Source: Candidatus Poribacteria bacterium
GTDB taxonomy: Bacteria; Poribacteria; WGA-4E; WGA-3G
Reading direction: 5' to 3'
DNA: 64,000 nt
Assembly (NCBI GenBank): GCA_022827885.1
Contig: JAJEIP010000081.1
Location: 1-64,000 of the forward strand
Made by a program: the position numbers and the translations under genes. Positions 31,849-40,513 of this stretch are shown piece after piece. Within the stretch, counting starts at the first letter, position 1. Every line of letters starts with the position of its first letter. The notes below the pieces were generated by a model, which had not been told where the DNA came from, did no database searches, and was given only the letters and a program-made list of their open reading frames with translations.

Positions 31849-33243
31849 CTACTTCGCAACAATTAAAGTTCCGGTCTTAAAACTCTCTCCCACCTGAAGT
31901 TGGTAGACGTAAACACCGCTTCCCACGACCTCACCAGATTCGTCGTGTCCATCCCAAATCAGCTCCGTTTCACCCGGTAGCGCGGTCAAAGACTTAACGA
32001 GCATTCCGTCAATGTCAAAGATGAGGACTGTGAATTCACCCGATGTTTCTTCAAGCGCACGAGCGGGAAAAACAACCCGATTGAAATCTTCGTCTGGCGA
32101 AAGCGGTGTAAAAGGATTCGGATACGGTTTATCAAAAATACGAAGCCTTTTTTCCACGGGGATGGATTCGTTATTTGCCTCGTCAATGGCGATGACAGCA
32201 TACGTAAAACTACCTATAGGTAACTGGCGGTCGTCAATAAATCTGTATTCCGTTTTTAACTCATTGATTTCTGTAAGCGTGGTAAGTCCTTCGGTAATTC
32301 GGTACGTTGTTACATCACGACTGACGCTCGGTTTCCACAAAACCTCGACACCATCACTTGAAGGGATAATGCTAAGCATCGTTGGTGGCTCCGGTGCAGC
32401 CGTATCCGGTGATACATTTACTGTTTGTATCGGTGAGCGTTCCGACTGTAAGAAAAGCGTTTTGTAAGCGGTAATTTGATAGGTATGGTTTCCCGGAGAA
32501 ACGTTTACATCGCGAAACGTAGTCGAGGATCGGTTTTCGACCTGAATCGTAGAATCGTCCTTGTCTCTGTAGATGAGATAACCGTTGACGTCTGAATCCG
32601 TTGATTTCTGCCAACGGAGGGTCACATCGTTTTCTCCGGTTTTATCGGCTTCAGCGGTGAACCCTATAACCGGGTCAGGTGGGACATTCGGAATAACCTG
32701 TAAGGTAAAATCGTCGTTATTGAGTTTCCCGTCTGCCTGCCCGGGTCGGATGAATTCACCGATGGGACCGTCTTGAAGGTTGCGAAGCCGCGCTCTGAAA
32801 ACTGCCTCAGGGATAAGTGTATTCGGTGTCTGACACTCAAAGGTAATTTCATAGAGCGAGTTCTGAAAGTCAACGATAGCATCTGCGAGTTCAACGCGTA
32901 GCACACTTCCGCCTGAGACGACAGCCCTTGCTACGATTGGGTTGCCATCCCGTGAAATACCTCTGAAAAAGGAGGATTCGGTCAGAAAGCCCCGTGGCAT
33001 TGTGATTTCAATCGTTTTAATTTCTTCACCCGGCTCCGCCAATGACCGGTCAATTACAAGCGTCACGAGCAATGGCACGGTTGAACTTGCAGGCACAATG
33101 CCTTCCTTTTGCCCTACGACGTTAATCTCTCCAACGGAGGTAACCGCTCCGTAACTGTTAGGCATAAAGAACAGACTACTGATAAGTATTAAAGCAATGG
33201 ATGTATTTTTCATCTTTGACCAGTGATTTTTGTGATTTTCCAT
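31849..33243 (-). CDS. Secreted protein with fibronectin III-like and FlgD Ig-like sorting domains
   Basis: A 464-residue exported protein. A signal peptide (IALILISSLFFMPNSYGA) is followed by an Ig-like/cohesin-type region (about 30-185), two fibronectin III-like domains (about 195-275 and 290-375, ending IAIDEANNES) and a C-terminal block KPYPNPFTPLSPDEDFNRVVFP with WDGHDESGEVVGSGVYVYQL, the FlgD-Ig/T9SS-like sorting domain. The start is ATG 33243, with a second ATG at 33210 possible. Such domains carry proteins to the cell surface in Bacteroidetes-like systems; the 863-aa hydrolase-like protein at 40514 has the same tail. A module-like AAAGGTAAATTAAAAAA (31828-31844, plus strand) lies just beyond its stop. 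Confidence 0.72.
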   Translation of the reverse strand: MENHKNHWSKMKNTSIALILISSLFFMPNSYGAVTSVGEINVVGQKEGIVPASSTVPLLVTLVIDRSLAEPGEEIKTIEITMPRGFLTESSFFRGISRDGNPIVARAVVSGGSVLRVELADAIVDFQNSLYEITFECQTPNTLIPEAVFRARLRNLQDGPIGEFIRPGQADGKLNNDDFTLQVIPNVPPDPVIGFTAEADKTGENDVTLRWQKSTDSDVNGYLIYRDKDDSTIQVENRSSTTFRDVNVSPGNHTYQITAYKTLFLQSERSPIQTVNVSPDTAAPEPPTMLSIIPSSDGVEVLWKPSVSRDVTTYRITEGLTTLTEINELKTEYRFIDDRQLPIGSFTYAVIAIDEANNESIPVEKRLRIFDKPYPNPFTPLSPDEDFNRVVFPARALEETSGEFTVLIFDIDGMLVKSLTALPGETELIWDGHDESGEVVGSGVYVYQLQVGESFKTGTLIVAK

Positions 33244-33334
33244 GATGAAATTTCTGTCCTCTTATATCGGATGGCAGGGTAATCCTGCAATCAGTTAAAT
33301 CACAGTTCAGAGCTCTGCCGACTGCCGATAATGC

Positions 33335-34282
33335 TTAAAGCAACAAATTAAGGGAGAACCGCTGTGTTGTATTGTCTTGAAAATCTCCACTTAGCAGTTG
33401 AAACCCATAATCAATCTGGAGGGCAGTCCCACTGATTGGAAGTTTAGCACTTCCCCCGAAACTCAGGGTCGTTGCGGAACTGCTCCCACTTTTCACACCA
33501 TAACCGCCACGAACAGCAACGGATTTATTCAACCAGACTTCTATGCCTGTGCGTATATAAATTTCGCTATTGCGAGAGGCTACCTCAAAACTCCCAAGAC
33601 TGCCGCTTAACAAGTTGCTGACTGCGGCACCTTGCGCGCTCATCTCCGCGATGGACGCCAGTTTGTATGCCAAACCTGCCCGAATGTTTAACGGCACTGG
33701 ATCTGTTTGGGTGTCAGATATGCTCATATCCGCGGGGAGCAAGTTCTCTACGGACGCACCGAGACTCAGACTCTGGAAAGGTTTTGCGATGACGCCGAGA
33801 TCAAAAGAAACGGCTGAACTGGAGGTATCGACGAAATATGGATTCTCTGCGACGAATTCGTTTGCGGCGTCAAAAGAAGTGCCGAAGAGTTTTAGATTTG
33901 CCCCGATTGCGAATTGTTTGAAAAGCGCATTTCCATAAGAGAGGCGCAATGTCTGCTCACGATACACCTCGGAATCCTCTGCTAAAACACCGAGACTTGC
34001 GCCGAGTGCCCCCAGCCTTCCGAAGGGGATAATGCCACTGGCAGTGTTGTAGGTGATAAGTCCATTAAAGCGTTGCGCGTGTGTCACACCGAAGTGTATA
34101 TCATTAATATAACCCAATCCTGCGGCGTTGTAATCCGCAGCGTTACTATCATCGGCAAGCGCGACAAACGCGCCGCCTAAACCTAACGGTCTCGCGCCGA
34201 CACCAATATTATTGAATGTAGCAGCGGCGACCGCAGGAAAAAGCGATACAATAAGTAACATTAGACAAAATATATGCTTCAA
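33335..34282 (-). CDS. PorV/PorQ-like outer-membrane barrel protein
   Basis: A 315-residue barrel with a signal peptide (LMLLIVSLFPAVAAA). The N-terminal motif NNIGVGARPLGLGGAFVALA, then DDSNAADYNAAGLG, is characteristic of the PorV/UPF0164 family, whose PorV members hand secreted proteins from the type IX channel to the surface. Repeated alternating strands and LSFGG turns support a FadL-like barrel. The start is TTG 34282 behind ACAAGGAAAATTAGAAAA, a diverged SD module. The neighbour with a FlgD-Ig sorting tail fits a shared secretion function, but other T9SS parts are not in this window. Confidence 0.78.
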   Translation of the reverse strand: MKHIFCLMLLIVSLFPAVAAATFNNIGVGARPLGLGGAFVALADDSNAADYNAAGLGYINDIHFGVTHAQRFNGLITYNTASGIIPFGRLGALGASLGVLAEDSEVYREQTLRLSYGNALFKQFAIGANLKLFGTSFDAANEFVAENPYFVDTSSSAVSFDLGVIAKPFQSLSLGASVENLLPADMSISDTQTDPVPLNIRAGLAYKLASIAEMSAQGAAVSNLLSGSLGSFEVASRNSEIYIRTGIEVWLNKSVAVRGGYGVKSGSSSATTLSFGGSAKLPISGTALQIDYGFQLLSGDFQDNTTQRFSLNLLL

Positions 34283-34304
34283 TTTTCTAATTTTCCTTGT
34301 ATTC

Positions 34305-34363
34305 GGGGTTACAAACCCCTCCCACTTTCAGGCAATGGAATTTGGGGTTACAAACCCCTCCCA
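34305..34363 (+). repeat. Two GGGGTTACAAACCCC palindromic repeats
   Basis: Copies at 34305-34325 and 34344-34363, both followed by TCCCACTTT, 39 bases apart, between the PorV-like gene and pcm. A third copy lies within the oxidoreductase gene at 5739. Confidence 0.75.
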
Positions 34364-34365
34364 CT

Positions 34366-35028
34366 TTAATTCAGTCCACCTATCATCGGTACAAAACGGA
34401 CAGGAATAATCTCAGTGGTTTCGAGAGATAGCCCCGAATTCTCATCGGTTTGGCGTCCTTTTCGAATTAAAAGGAGATTTTGCTCGGAACCGCCGACAGG
34501 GATTACCATCCTACCGCCCGGTTTGAGTTGCTGAATGAGCCGCTCCGGCACGTTCGGAGGTGCTGCCGCGACAAGCACAGCATCATAAGGGGCGTGTTCC
34601 TGCCAACCGTAATACCCATCTCCTTTTTTGAGATGAATGTTCCGATAGTCGAGTGCCTCTAATCGCGCTTTCGCACTTTTGATAAGTCCCGGTATAATCT
34701 CAACGGAATAAACCTCTTTCGCTAATTCTGCCAGCACCGCTGTTTGATAGCCACACCCGGTTCCGATCTCAAGGACTTTTGAAGTTACGGTGAGCTCAAG
34801 CAAATCCGTCATCAATGCCACGATATAGGGTTGCGAGATCGTTTGGTCACAATCGATCGGTAACGCTCCATCCTGATACGCCACATTCAGGTACTGCGGT
34901 TTTACAAACAGGTGCCGCTCCACCTTCCGCATAACAGCGAGGACTCGCGGATTGTGGATGCCACGCGCTTCAATCTGATTTCGAACCATTTTGCGCCGTA
35001 GTGTCGTGTAGTTCTTGGCGAAGAGCAT
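34366..35028 (-). CDS. pcm: Protein-L-isoaspartate O-methyltransferase
   Basis: A 220-residue cytosolic SAM-dependent enzyme that repairs isoaspartyl residues. The family pattern is complete: MVRNQIEARGIHNPRVLAVM, ISQPYIVALMTDLL (about residue 64), the SAM loop VLEIGTGCGYQTAVLAEL (about 85), VEIIPGL and the C-terminal LVPVR-like block (IIPVRFVPMIGG). The chosen ATG is 35028; an internal ATG before VRNQIEARG is a possible shorter start. It ends near two GGGGTTACAAACCCC repeats. Confidence 0.93.
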   Translation of the reverse strand: MLFAKNYTTLRRKMVRNQIEARGIHNPRVLAVMRKVERHLFVKPQYLNVAYQDGALPIDCDQTISQPYIVALMTDLLELTVTSKVLEIGTGCGYQTAVLAELAKEVYSVEIIPGLIKSAKARLEALDYRNIHLKKGDGYYGWQEHAPYDAVLVAAAPPNVPERLIQQLKPGGRMVIPVGGSEQNLLLIRKGRQTDENSGLSLETTEIIPVRFVPMIGGLN

Positions 35029-35043
35029 CTTTTTAGTAGTTGA

Positions 35044-37542
35044 CTATTCCACACTTATATGATAAGGCATGAGCAGAAATAATCGATGTTTCCTGATTAT
35101 ATTTAGGAGCCGCGCGGTGGTGCTCAAGCCACTATACTGTGTAATAAACTGCAGCCGAGACGCAGTCTCCACATCTTTATCCTCGATGCGCAAGTTTCCT
35201 ACAGAGGAGACCTGTGGGTCACTGTCCTTAAAGGAATTCGTTGTTCCAAACCCGGCCCGCAACAACGAGACTAACGGAAGTCCGAGGTTGTTGAATAGTT
35301 GTGACATCCACGTCTTTTTCGGAAATTCGACGATCTCAATTGATTTTCCTCCCAATTCTGCGTGCTCTCGCGCGATTGCGATAGCGAGGCTTAAACCGCC
35401 CAACTCGTCCACAAGCCCATTCTCCTTCGCCTGTCTACCTGACCAGATGCGTCCGCGTCCGAGTCTATCTACATCCGCGACGGTTAGCTCGGTGCGTCCG
35501 AGCGCCACCTTTTTAACGAAATCGTCATAAATCTCTTTAATCTGTTTCTGGACGATTGCTTTTTCAGCAAGTGGATAATCCCCGTAATCTGTGTAAAAAT
35601 CAGCGTGCGCTCCCCGTTTGAGGATCTCTTTATGGATGCCGAGTTTTTCATAAAGCCCTTTGAAACTATACTTACCACCAACAACACCGATAGATCCTGT
35701 AATCGTTCCGGGTTCAGCAACGATCGCATTCGCGGGCGCAGCGATGTAATACCCACCTGACGCCGCCACATTTCCCATTGACACCACGAATGGTTTCACC
35801 TCTTTGAGTTTTATCAACTCACGCCATATAATGTCAGCGGCAACAACAAGCCCACCTCCGCTGTCAATACGCAACACAACTGCTTTTATGGAATCGTCAT
35901 CTTTTACCCACTTGATAATATCTGTGATTGTGTCGGCTCCCATCACCTGCGTGCCCATTAAGGGATCAACGAAACTATCACCCGTCAACATCAACCCTTC
36001 AGCCTTAATGATTGCGATCTTCGGTTTTGGCACCTGCCACTCTTGTGGGGACAGTCCAGTTCTTAGGTATCCACTCAGCGGCACCAAATCGGTTTTTGTA
36101 TCAGTGAGTTCAGTCACAACATCATGCAATTCATCTTCATAGACGAGTCTATCCACCAGTTCAATGGCAAAAGCCTGACGTGCTGTGTAAGGTCCCGCAT
36201 CTATACGTTCTTTGACGTTTTCGCGCGTCCATCCACGTCCCGCTGCGATTGCGGCTACGAGTTGTTCATAGAGGTCATCCAAAATGATGTTTTGGATCTC
36301 GCGGTGTGCTTCGGACATCCCGCGCCGAGTGAACGCCTCGGATGCGGATTTGTATTCACCGAAATGCTCAAGATCCGCCCGAATACCGAGCATGTCCAAC
36401 GCGCCTTTGTAGAAGGAACGCTCCGTGCGTATACCAATTAGCCGGACCTCAGCAGACGGATGGATCAGAATACCGTCACACACAGACGCGACAATATAGT
36501 CGCCAGTGGAACAATTAGAGAGATAGCAGAGCACAATACGCCCAGACTCCCTAAAATCCAAGATGGCATCTGCCATCTCTTGCAGCTGCGCAATACCGTA
36601 ACCACTTCCGTTGATACGGACGAGCACGCCAGCGACATCGTCATCCCATTTTGCGATAGGTAGGACCCGTTGGAGGGAACGCATCGGTAAGTCAAGGAAC
36701 GTCCTGCGACGGGGCAGCGGTTTGGCGATCGGTGCATTGGAAAAATGAAAATAGCCAACCCCCGACCATGCTTCCCGATTGTTGTCAAAGGTGTTCCCGG
36801 TTCCAAATCCCCAATTTCCGATATTTACACCGAAACGCACATCGAAGCCCAAGTCGTTATTTACGGTGCCACGGAGCATGAATTCGCGAATAGGACGGAC
36901 CTCCAAAGCATACTGGAGTTCTACCCCCTCAATGCCTTGCGTTTTCTGCATGTCAATTGAGACTGTTGCGCGCCAGGTCCCCGGACGGAGTGCTACCCCT
37001 AAATCGTAAGTACGTCCGAGTTTTTCTCCAAGCAATTTAGGACGATTGAGATCGCGTGCCGTTGCGCCAATCGAGAAATAACGCTGTCGATACATTAAAC
37101 CCATGGAGAGCGAACGGAATCTGTCGTATCCCTTATCGTCCGAATTCATCCAACTATAACTTGTTCCCCAATAGAGTGCGTTTCCGAGGTGATACCCCCC
37201 CGAAAATGTATAGCGCGTGAAATCGGTATCGGCATCGGCGGCGCCGAATTCTATACCGAAACCTGCGCCTGGGACAGCCAAAAAGAACGCATCGTCGCCA
37301 GCCCAATCGCTTTGATATGTTCGGAGGTAGTATAAATTCAGACCGCGTCCCGCGGCCAGTCCGGCTGGATTAAAGAAAGTGGCAAGGGCATCATCGCTCA
37401 TAGCAATGGAGCTTGAAGGCAAGTGGGTACGCGCCTTTGGCGGCGCAGCGACACACAATGTGCTTATCCCACAAATGAACACTGCGGAGATAACATTTCT
37501 ACCGATATGCCCTAAACGCTTGCGAAATAAAGCTGGAACCAT
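35044..37542 (-). CDS. Signal peptide peptidase SppA fused to an N-terminal outer-membrane barrel-like domain
   Basis: An 832-residue protein of unusual architecture. Residues 1-34 form a signal peptide. Residues 40-280 look like a PorV/FadL-type barrel (ALATFFNPAGLAAGRGLNLYY and many short alternating strands). The SppA part starts at about 290, with the catalytic Lys in GEYKSASE (about 390) and the nucleophilic Ser in AASGGYYIAAPA (about 590), as in the 67-kDa tandem-domain SppA. Known SppA is an inner-membrane peptidase of leftover signal peptides; the barrel would place this one in the outer membrane or periplasm. The final 75 residues are unassigned. The SD is AAAGG, 6 bases before ATG. 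Confidence 0.8.
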   Translation of the reverse strand: MVPALFRKRLGHIGRNVISAVFICGISTLCVAAPPKARTHLPSSSIAMSDDALATFFNPAGLAAGRGLNLYYLRTYQSDWAGDDAFFLAVPGAGFGIEFGAADADTDFTRYTFSGGYHLGNALYWGTSYSWMNSDDKGYDRFRSLSMGLMYRQRYFSIGATARDLNRPKLLGEKLGRTYDLGVALRPGTWRATVSIDMQKTQGIEGVELQYALEVRPIREFMLRGTVNNDLGFDVRFGVNIGNWGFGTGNTFDNNREAWSGVGYFHFSNAPIAKPLPRRRTFLDLPMRSLQRVLPIAKWDDDVAGVLVRINGSGYGIAQLQEMADAILDFRESGRIVLCYLSNCSTGDYIVASVCDGILIHPSAEVRLIGIRTERSFYKGALDMLGIRADLEHFGEYKSASEAFTRRGMSEAHREIQNIILDDLYEQLVAAIAAGRGWTRENVKERIDAGPYTARQAFAIELVDRLVYEDELHDVVTELTDTKTDLVPLSGYLRTGLSPQEWQVPKPKIAIIKAEGLMLTGDSFVDPLMGTQVMGADTITDIIKWVKDDDSIKAVVLRIDSGGGLVVAADIIWRELIKLKEVKPFVVSMGNVAASGGYYIAAPANAIVAEPGTITGSIGVVGGKYSFKGLYEKLGIHKEILKRGAHADFYTDYGDYPLAEKAIVQKQIKEIYDDFVKKVALGRTELTVADVDRLGRGRIWSGRQAKENGLVDELGGLSLAIAIAREHAELGGKSIEIVEFPKKTWMSQLFNNLGLPLVSLLRAGFGTTNSFKDSDPQVSSVGNLRIEDKDVETASRLQFITQYSGLSTTARLLNIIRKHRLFLLMPYHISVE

Positions 37543-37619
37543 TTTTAACCTTTACTTGCAGTAAATCTATAGCATAGAATACCACAAAATCGCAAGGATT
37601 GCAATGGAAACACCACAAC

Positions 37620-38435
37620 TTATGAGCGTCGGGCATATTGCGGAAACAATTCGTCATGAATGTCGCTACATTGCTGGAGATGGGTCTGTCGCGCCGCGTC
37701 TGCAGTGTCAACCATTGTTGGGAAATACATCCCCGCGCCTGTTTCAATTTTATATCCGCCTGCCGAATGGACGCTTAAGTACTGATGCAGGGTTTCTAAA
37801 TCCGGTTCGGTCGTGCAATGTTGCGTGCAATTCATCGTGAACATCCGCCGTCGGGTCCCACCACCAAACGCTGCATGATAGGTATCATGGTTGAAAATCA
37901 CGACATCACCGGGTGTGCTTTCCAACGCGATGCTGGTCGGAAAATCACGCGGATGGATACCGTATAACGCTTCTGATTGATTTGGGTCAATCTTTTCCGC
38001 TCTGACAAAGTGTGCGGGGTTTTGGCTGCCGGGAATGATACGTAAGCATCCGGTGTCTTTCGTCAAGGGATCGAGGTAAAACGCCACCTTACACGCGAAG
38101 AGACGTCCCCAACTGCCATCCGGATGCCAACCGGTGTCGCCGGTGTAATAGTTCCCGTCGCCGCCAGCGTAGTTGAAGTCTTCACCGATCACACCGCCAA
38201 TGAGTCCCTTAACCCGTTCATCGTCGAGCAACGTGCAGAGGCGAGGCCGATGTTCAATCGGACCCCCGAACATTGTGCGGCGTGTTCCATCATGATCTTT
38301 GCCGCCCCCACATTCTTGAATTGATATTTCAAATTCTTCGATAATCCATTCCATCTCGCTTGGGGCAAACATGCCGGGTATTGCGAGATACCCGAAAGTA
38401 TTGAAAAAATTCACTTGATATTCTGTCAATTCCAT
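37620..38435 (-). CDS. Phytanoyl-CoA dioxygenase (PhyH) family protein
   Basis: A 271-residue non-heme Fe(II)/2-oxoglutarate oxygenase-like protein. The N-terminal EYQVNFFNTFGYLAIPGMF is typical. The iron motif HPD lies in TGWHPDGSWGRLF (about residue 110), and the distal His and Arg in FNHDTYHAAFGGGTRRRMF (about 193). The GCLRIIPGSQNP strand is also seen. The ATG at 38435 is preferred to an upstream frame at 38507. It forms a same-strand pair with another PhyH gene 111 bases upstream; the two differ strongly, so they are not a recent duplication. Confidence 0.85.
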   Translation of the reverse strand: MELTEYQVNFFNTFGYLAIPGMFAPSEMEWIIEEFEISIQECGGGKDHDGTRRTMFGGPIEHRPRLCTLLDDERVKGLIGGVIGEDFNYAGGDGNYYTGDTGWHPDGSWGRLFACKVAFYLDPLTKDTGCLRIIPGSQNPAHFVRAEKIDPNQSEALYGIHPRDFPTSIALESTPGDVVIFNHDTYHAAFGGGTRRRMFTMNCTQHCTTEPDLETLHQYLSVHSAGGYKIETGAGMYFPTMVDTADAARQTHLQQCSDIHDELFPQYARRS

Positions 38436-38546
38436 GTTTTTAACTATTGCTCCTGGGCTGTGCTCCATTATATTACGCACAGATTTTTGGCTAATTTCAT
38501 GATGCATTCAGGACGGTAACGATTTTTAACAGAAGAATATGTCCCG

Positions 38547-39371
38547 CTATTCCCAGCGCGCCCAGACGTTCGGTGTGACATAGCCTTCATCAACATACGG
38601 GTCTTCGCCTGCAACGGTCACAACACCGCGATAATTCCGCTCCCCCTTCCAACCTAACCATGATGCTGTTGAACAGTAGTGACTCACAAGAATTCGCCGG
38701 AACGTATCGCTTCGATTCTTTTTGGAGCGGTGCAAGAGGTAACCGTTAAAAAAGAGAACGCTACCGGCTGACATCTCAATCGGGATTTCGTCTGTGTCAT
38801 CAAAACCAGCGGCTTCATGACAACTGTCGAATTCGTGGCGTTTATCGTGTGGGAAACGGTCATAAATTACACCGGAACGATGACTGTTGGGCAGAACCCA
38901 GAGACATCCGTTTTCAATCGTAGCATCATCTAATGTAATCCAGACCCCGACCAGCGATCGATCACGTGTCGGAATCGGGTGCTCGTCCTGATGCCATGGA
39001 TTCCCTGTATGCCCCGGCACCTTGCCTAACATCATTGACTGCATACATTTCACACCCCCCTCCCAAAACGGGATGTGTGCGCCAACGATCGCTCCGAGGA
39101 TTTCACAAATTGTTGGATGTTCAATGTAACGCCGAACCAATTGGCTAAAGACATGGGGTTCGCCGACACACATAATTCTATCCAAAACTTCCATTTCAGG
39201 GGCTGTCTCCGGCAGGGGTGGGATCGCCTCACACGGGTAATCGCCACGAAAGATTTTCAGCATCTCTGCTTTCAGGGCATCGCATTCTTCCAGCGTAATG
39301 AGATCTGGAAGCAATAAATATCCGTCATTGATGTATGACTTTGCCCAAAGATTGGACTGCTCTTGTACCAT
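38547..39371 (-). CDS. Phytanoyl-CoA dioxygenase (PhyH) family protein
   Basis: A 274-residue protein of the same family. The N-terminus has YINDGYLLLPDLITLEECDALKAE. The HxD motif is in GNPWHQDEHPIPTRDRS (about residue 127), the GCLWVLPNSHRSG strand follows and the distal His is in NGYLLHRSKKNRSDTFRRIL (about 213). GAGGA lies 7 bases before ATG. The HxDxHP form resembles small-molecule hydroxylases such as ectoine hydroxylase, but no ectoine genes are present, so the substrate is open. Confidence 0.87.
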   Translation of the reverse strand: MVQEQSNLWAKSYINDGYLLLPDLITLEECDALKAEMLKIFRGDYPCEAIPPLPETAPEMEVLDRIMCVGEPHVFSQLVRRYIEHPTICEILGAIVGAHIPFWEGGVKCMQSMMLGKVPGHTGNPWHQDEHPIPTRDRSLVGVWITLDDATIENGCLWVLPNSHRSGVIYDRFPHDKRHEFDSCHEAAGFDDTDEIPIEMSAGSVLFFNGYLLHRSKKNRSDTFRRILVSHYCSTASWLGWKGERNYRGVVTVAGEDPYVDEGYVTPNVWARWE

Positions 39372-39393
39372 TATCGAATCCTCTTTCTAACTA

Positions 39394-40494
39394 TTATTCC
39401 GCCCTGATAATACGCCACGTCTCCGCTTCATTCGCGAAAACCAACGTTAATTTGCCAGATGTCTGTTCCACCTGACCGTTCTCTTTCGGGGCATATTGCA
39501 ACGTGTAGTCCCCTGTTACAATCGCTGTATCGTCAACAAGGTTCGGATGGATGTCGACATCGGTCAGCGTCATGTCAATCTGATGATAGATTTCAAAAAA
39601 GTGGGCCGCCTTTGTTTTAACGTCTTGGTATGTGCGACCATTGGAGAAATACGCTTCCGAAAAACAGGACATAACCTGCGTTAGGTCCGACATGTCGTAT
39701 CCGAGCTCATATTGGTTTAGGACGCGCTGAATAATCTCTTTGATCGTTGGTTCGGTTTGCGGTTCACCTGCCTGTATCTCTGTTGCTACAGGATGCGCCA
39801 TTGATTCGGGTGGAATTCCTTGCGCAATCTGTTTGAGCGTATGGACCTCCGGGGCGGCATACCCCCAAACCTCTAATTCCATAACGCGTGCAATGCCGTC
39901 CACTTCATACACAGGTCGTCTGCCCGCCATGTGCTGGTAGTTGCGCACTGTATCATTTGAAGAAACGGGAACGAGCCGTATTTTGCTCGCAATTAGGCGT
40001 TGGTGGACTTCATGAACCCGCTTCCCTTTGGTATTATCTCGCGCTGTATACTGCTTATCTTTGGTATCGCCCGATGGAATCAGCCCCCACCCCGTGCCGT
40101 GCCAATATTCAATCCGATAGTCCTTCAACCCGAATTGCGGTGCAGGATATTCCGCGGAGTCGATTGTCCACATAACAATCTCACGAATATCGACGGGTTT
40201 CGCGAGCGTCACGGACACATAAGGACGCTTATTCAGATCTGAAGTGCGTAGATGTTCTAAACTACTTCCCCACCCACTCCCTTCATCCCATGTCTCGGAG
40301 TTGGTATCACCATCAATAACCTCCTCTGCGCGATGGTTGGGAACGGATTGTGAGGCATGCGCGGTTGCTCCGTTCCGGCTCAGCGCGAAATTGATGAGAG
40401 GGGGTGGCGGTTTTAAAAGATGTTCTTGAAAAGTTTGTGATTTACAACCCATCACTGACAGTAAGAGCGTCAGACATACACATATACGAAGCAT
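39394..40494 (-). CDS. Lipoprotein with discoidin-like and NTF2-like domains
   Basis: A 366-residue exported protein with a lipoprotein signal (LTLLLSVMGCKS; Cys about residue 17). Residues 35-215 contain NRAEEVIDGDTNSETW-type and RPYVSVTLAKPVDIREIVMWT segments, the pattern of F5/8 type C (discoidin) carbohydrate-binding domains. Residues about 260-366 (QRVLNQYELGYDMSDL, FSEAYFSNGRTYQDVK, AETWRIIRAE) resemble a SnoaL/NTF2-like fold. A strong AAGGAGG lies before ATG. It sits just downstream of the 40514 hydrolase-like gene (19 bases), probably in one transcript. Confidence 0.65.
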   Translation of the reverse strand: MLRICVCLTLLLSVMGCKSQTFQEHLLKPPPPLINFALSRNGATAHASQSVPNHRAEEVIDGDTNSETWDEGSGWGSSLEHLRTSDLNKRPYVSVTLAKPVDIREIVMWTIDSAEYPAPQFGLKDYRIEYWHGTGWGLIPSGDTKDKQYTARDNTKGKRVHEVHQRLIASKIRLVPVSSNDTVRNYQHMAGRRPVYEVDGIARVMELEVWGYAAPEVHTLKQIAQGIPPESMAHPVATEIQAGEPQTEPTIKEIIQRVLNQYELGYDMSDLTQVMSCFSEAYFSNGRTYQDVKTKAAHFFEIYHQIDMTLTDVDIHPNLVDDTAIVTGDYTLQYAPKENGQVEQTSGKLTLVFANEAETWRIIRAE

Positions 40495-40513
40495 CTTTAA
40501 CCTCCTTCTTGTT

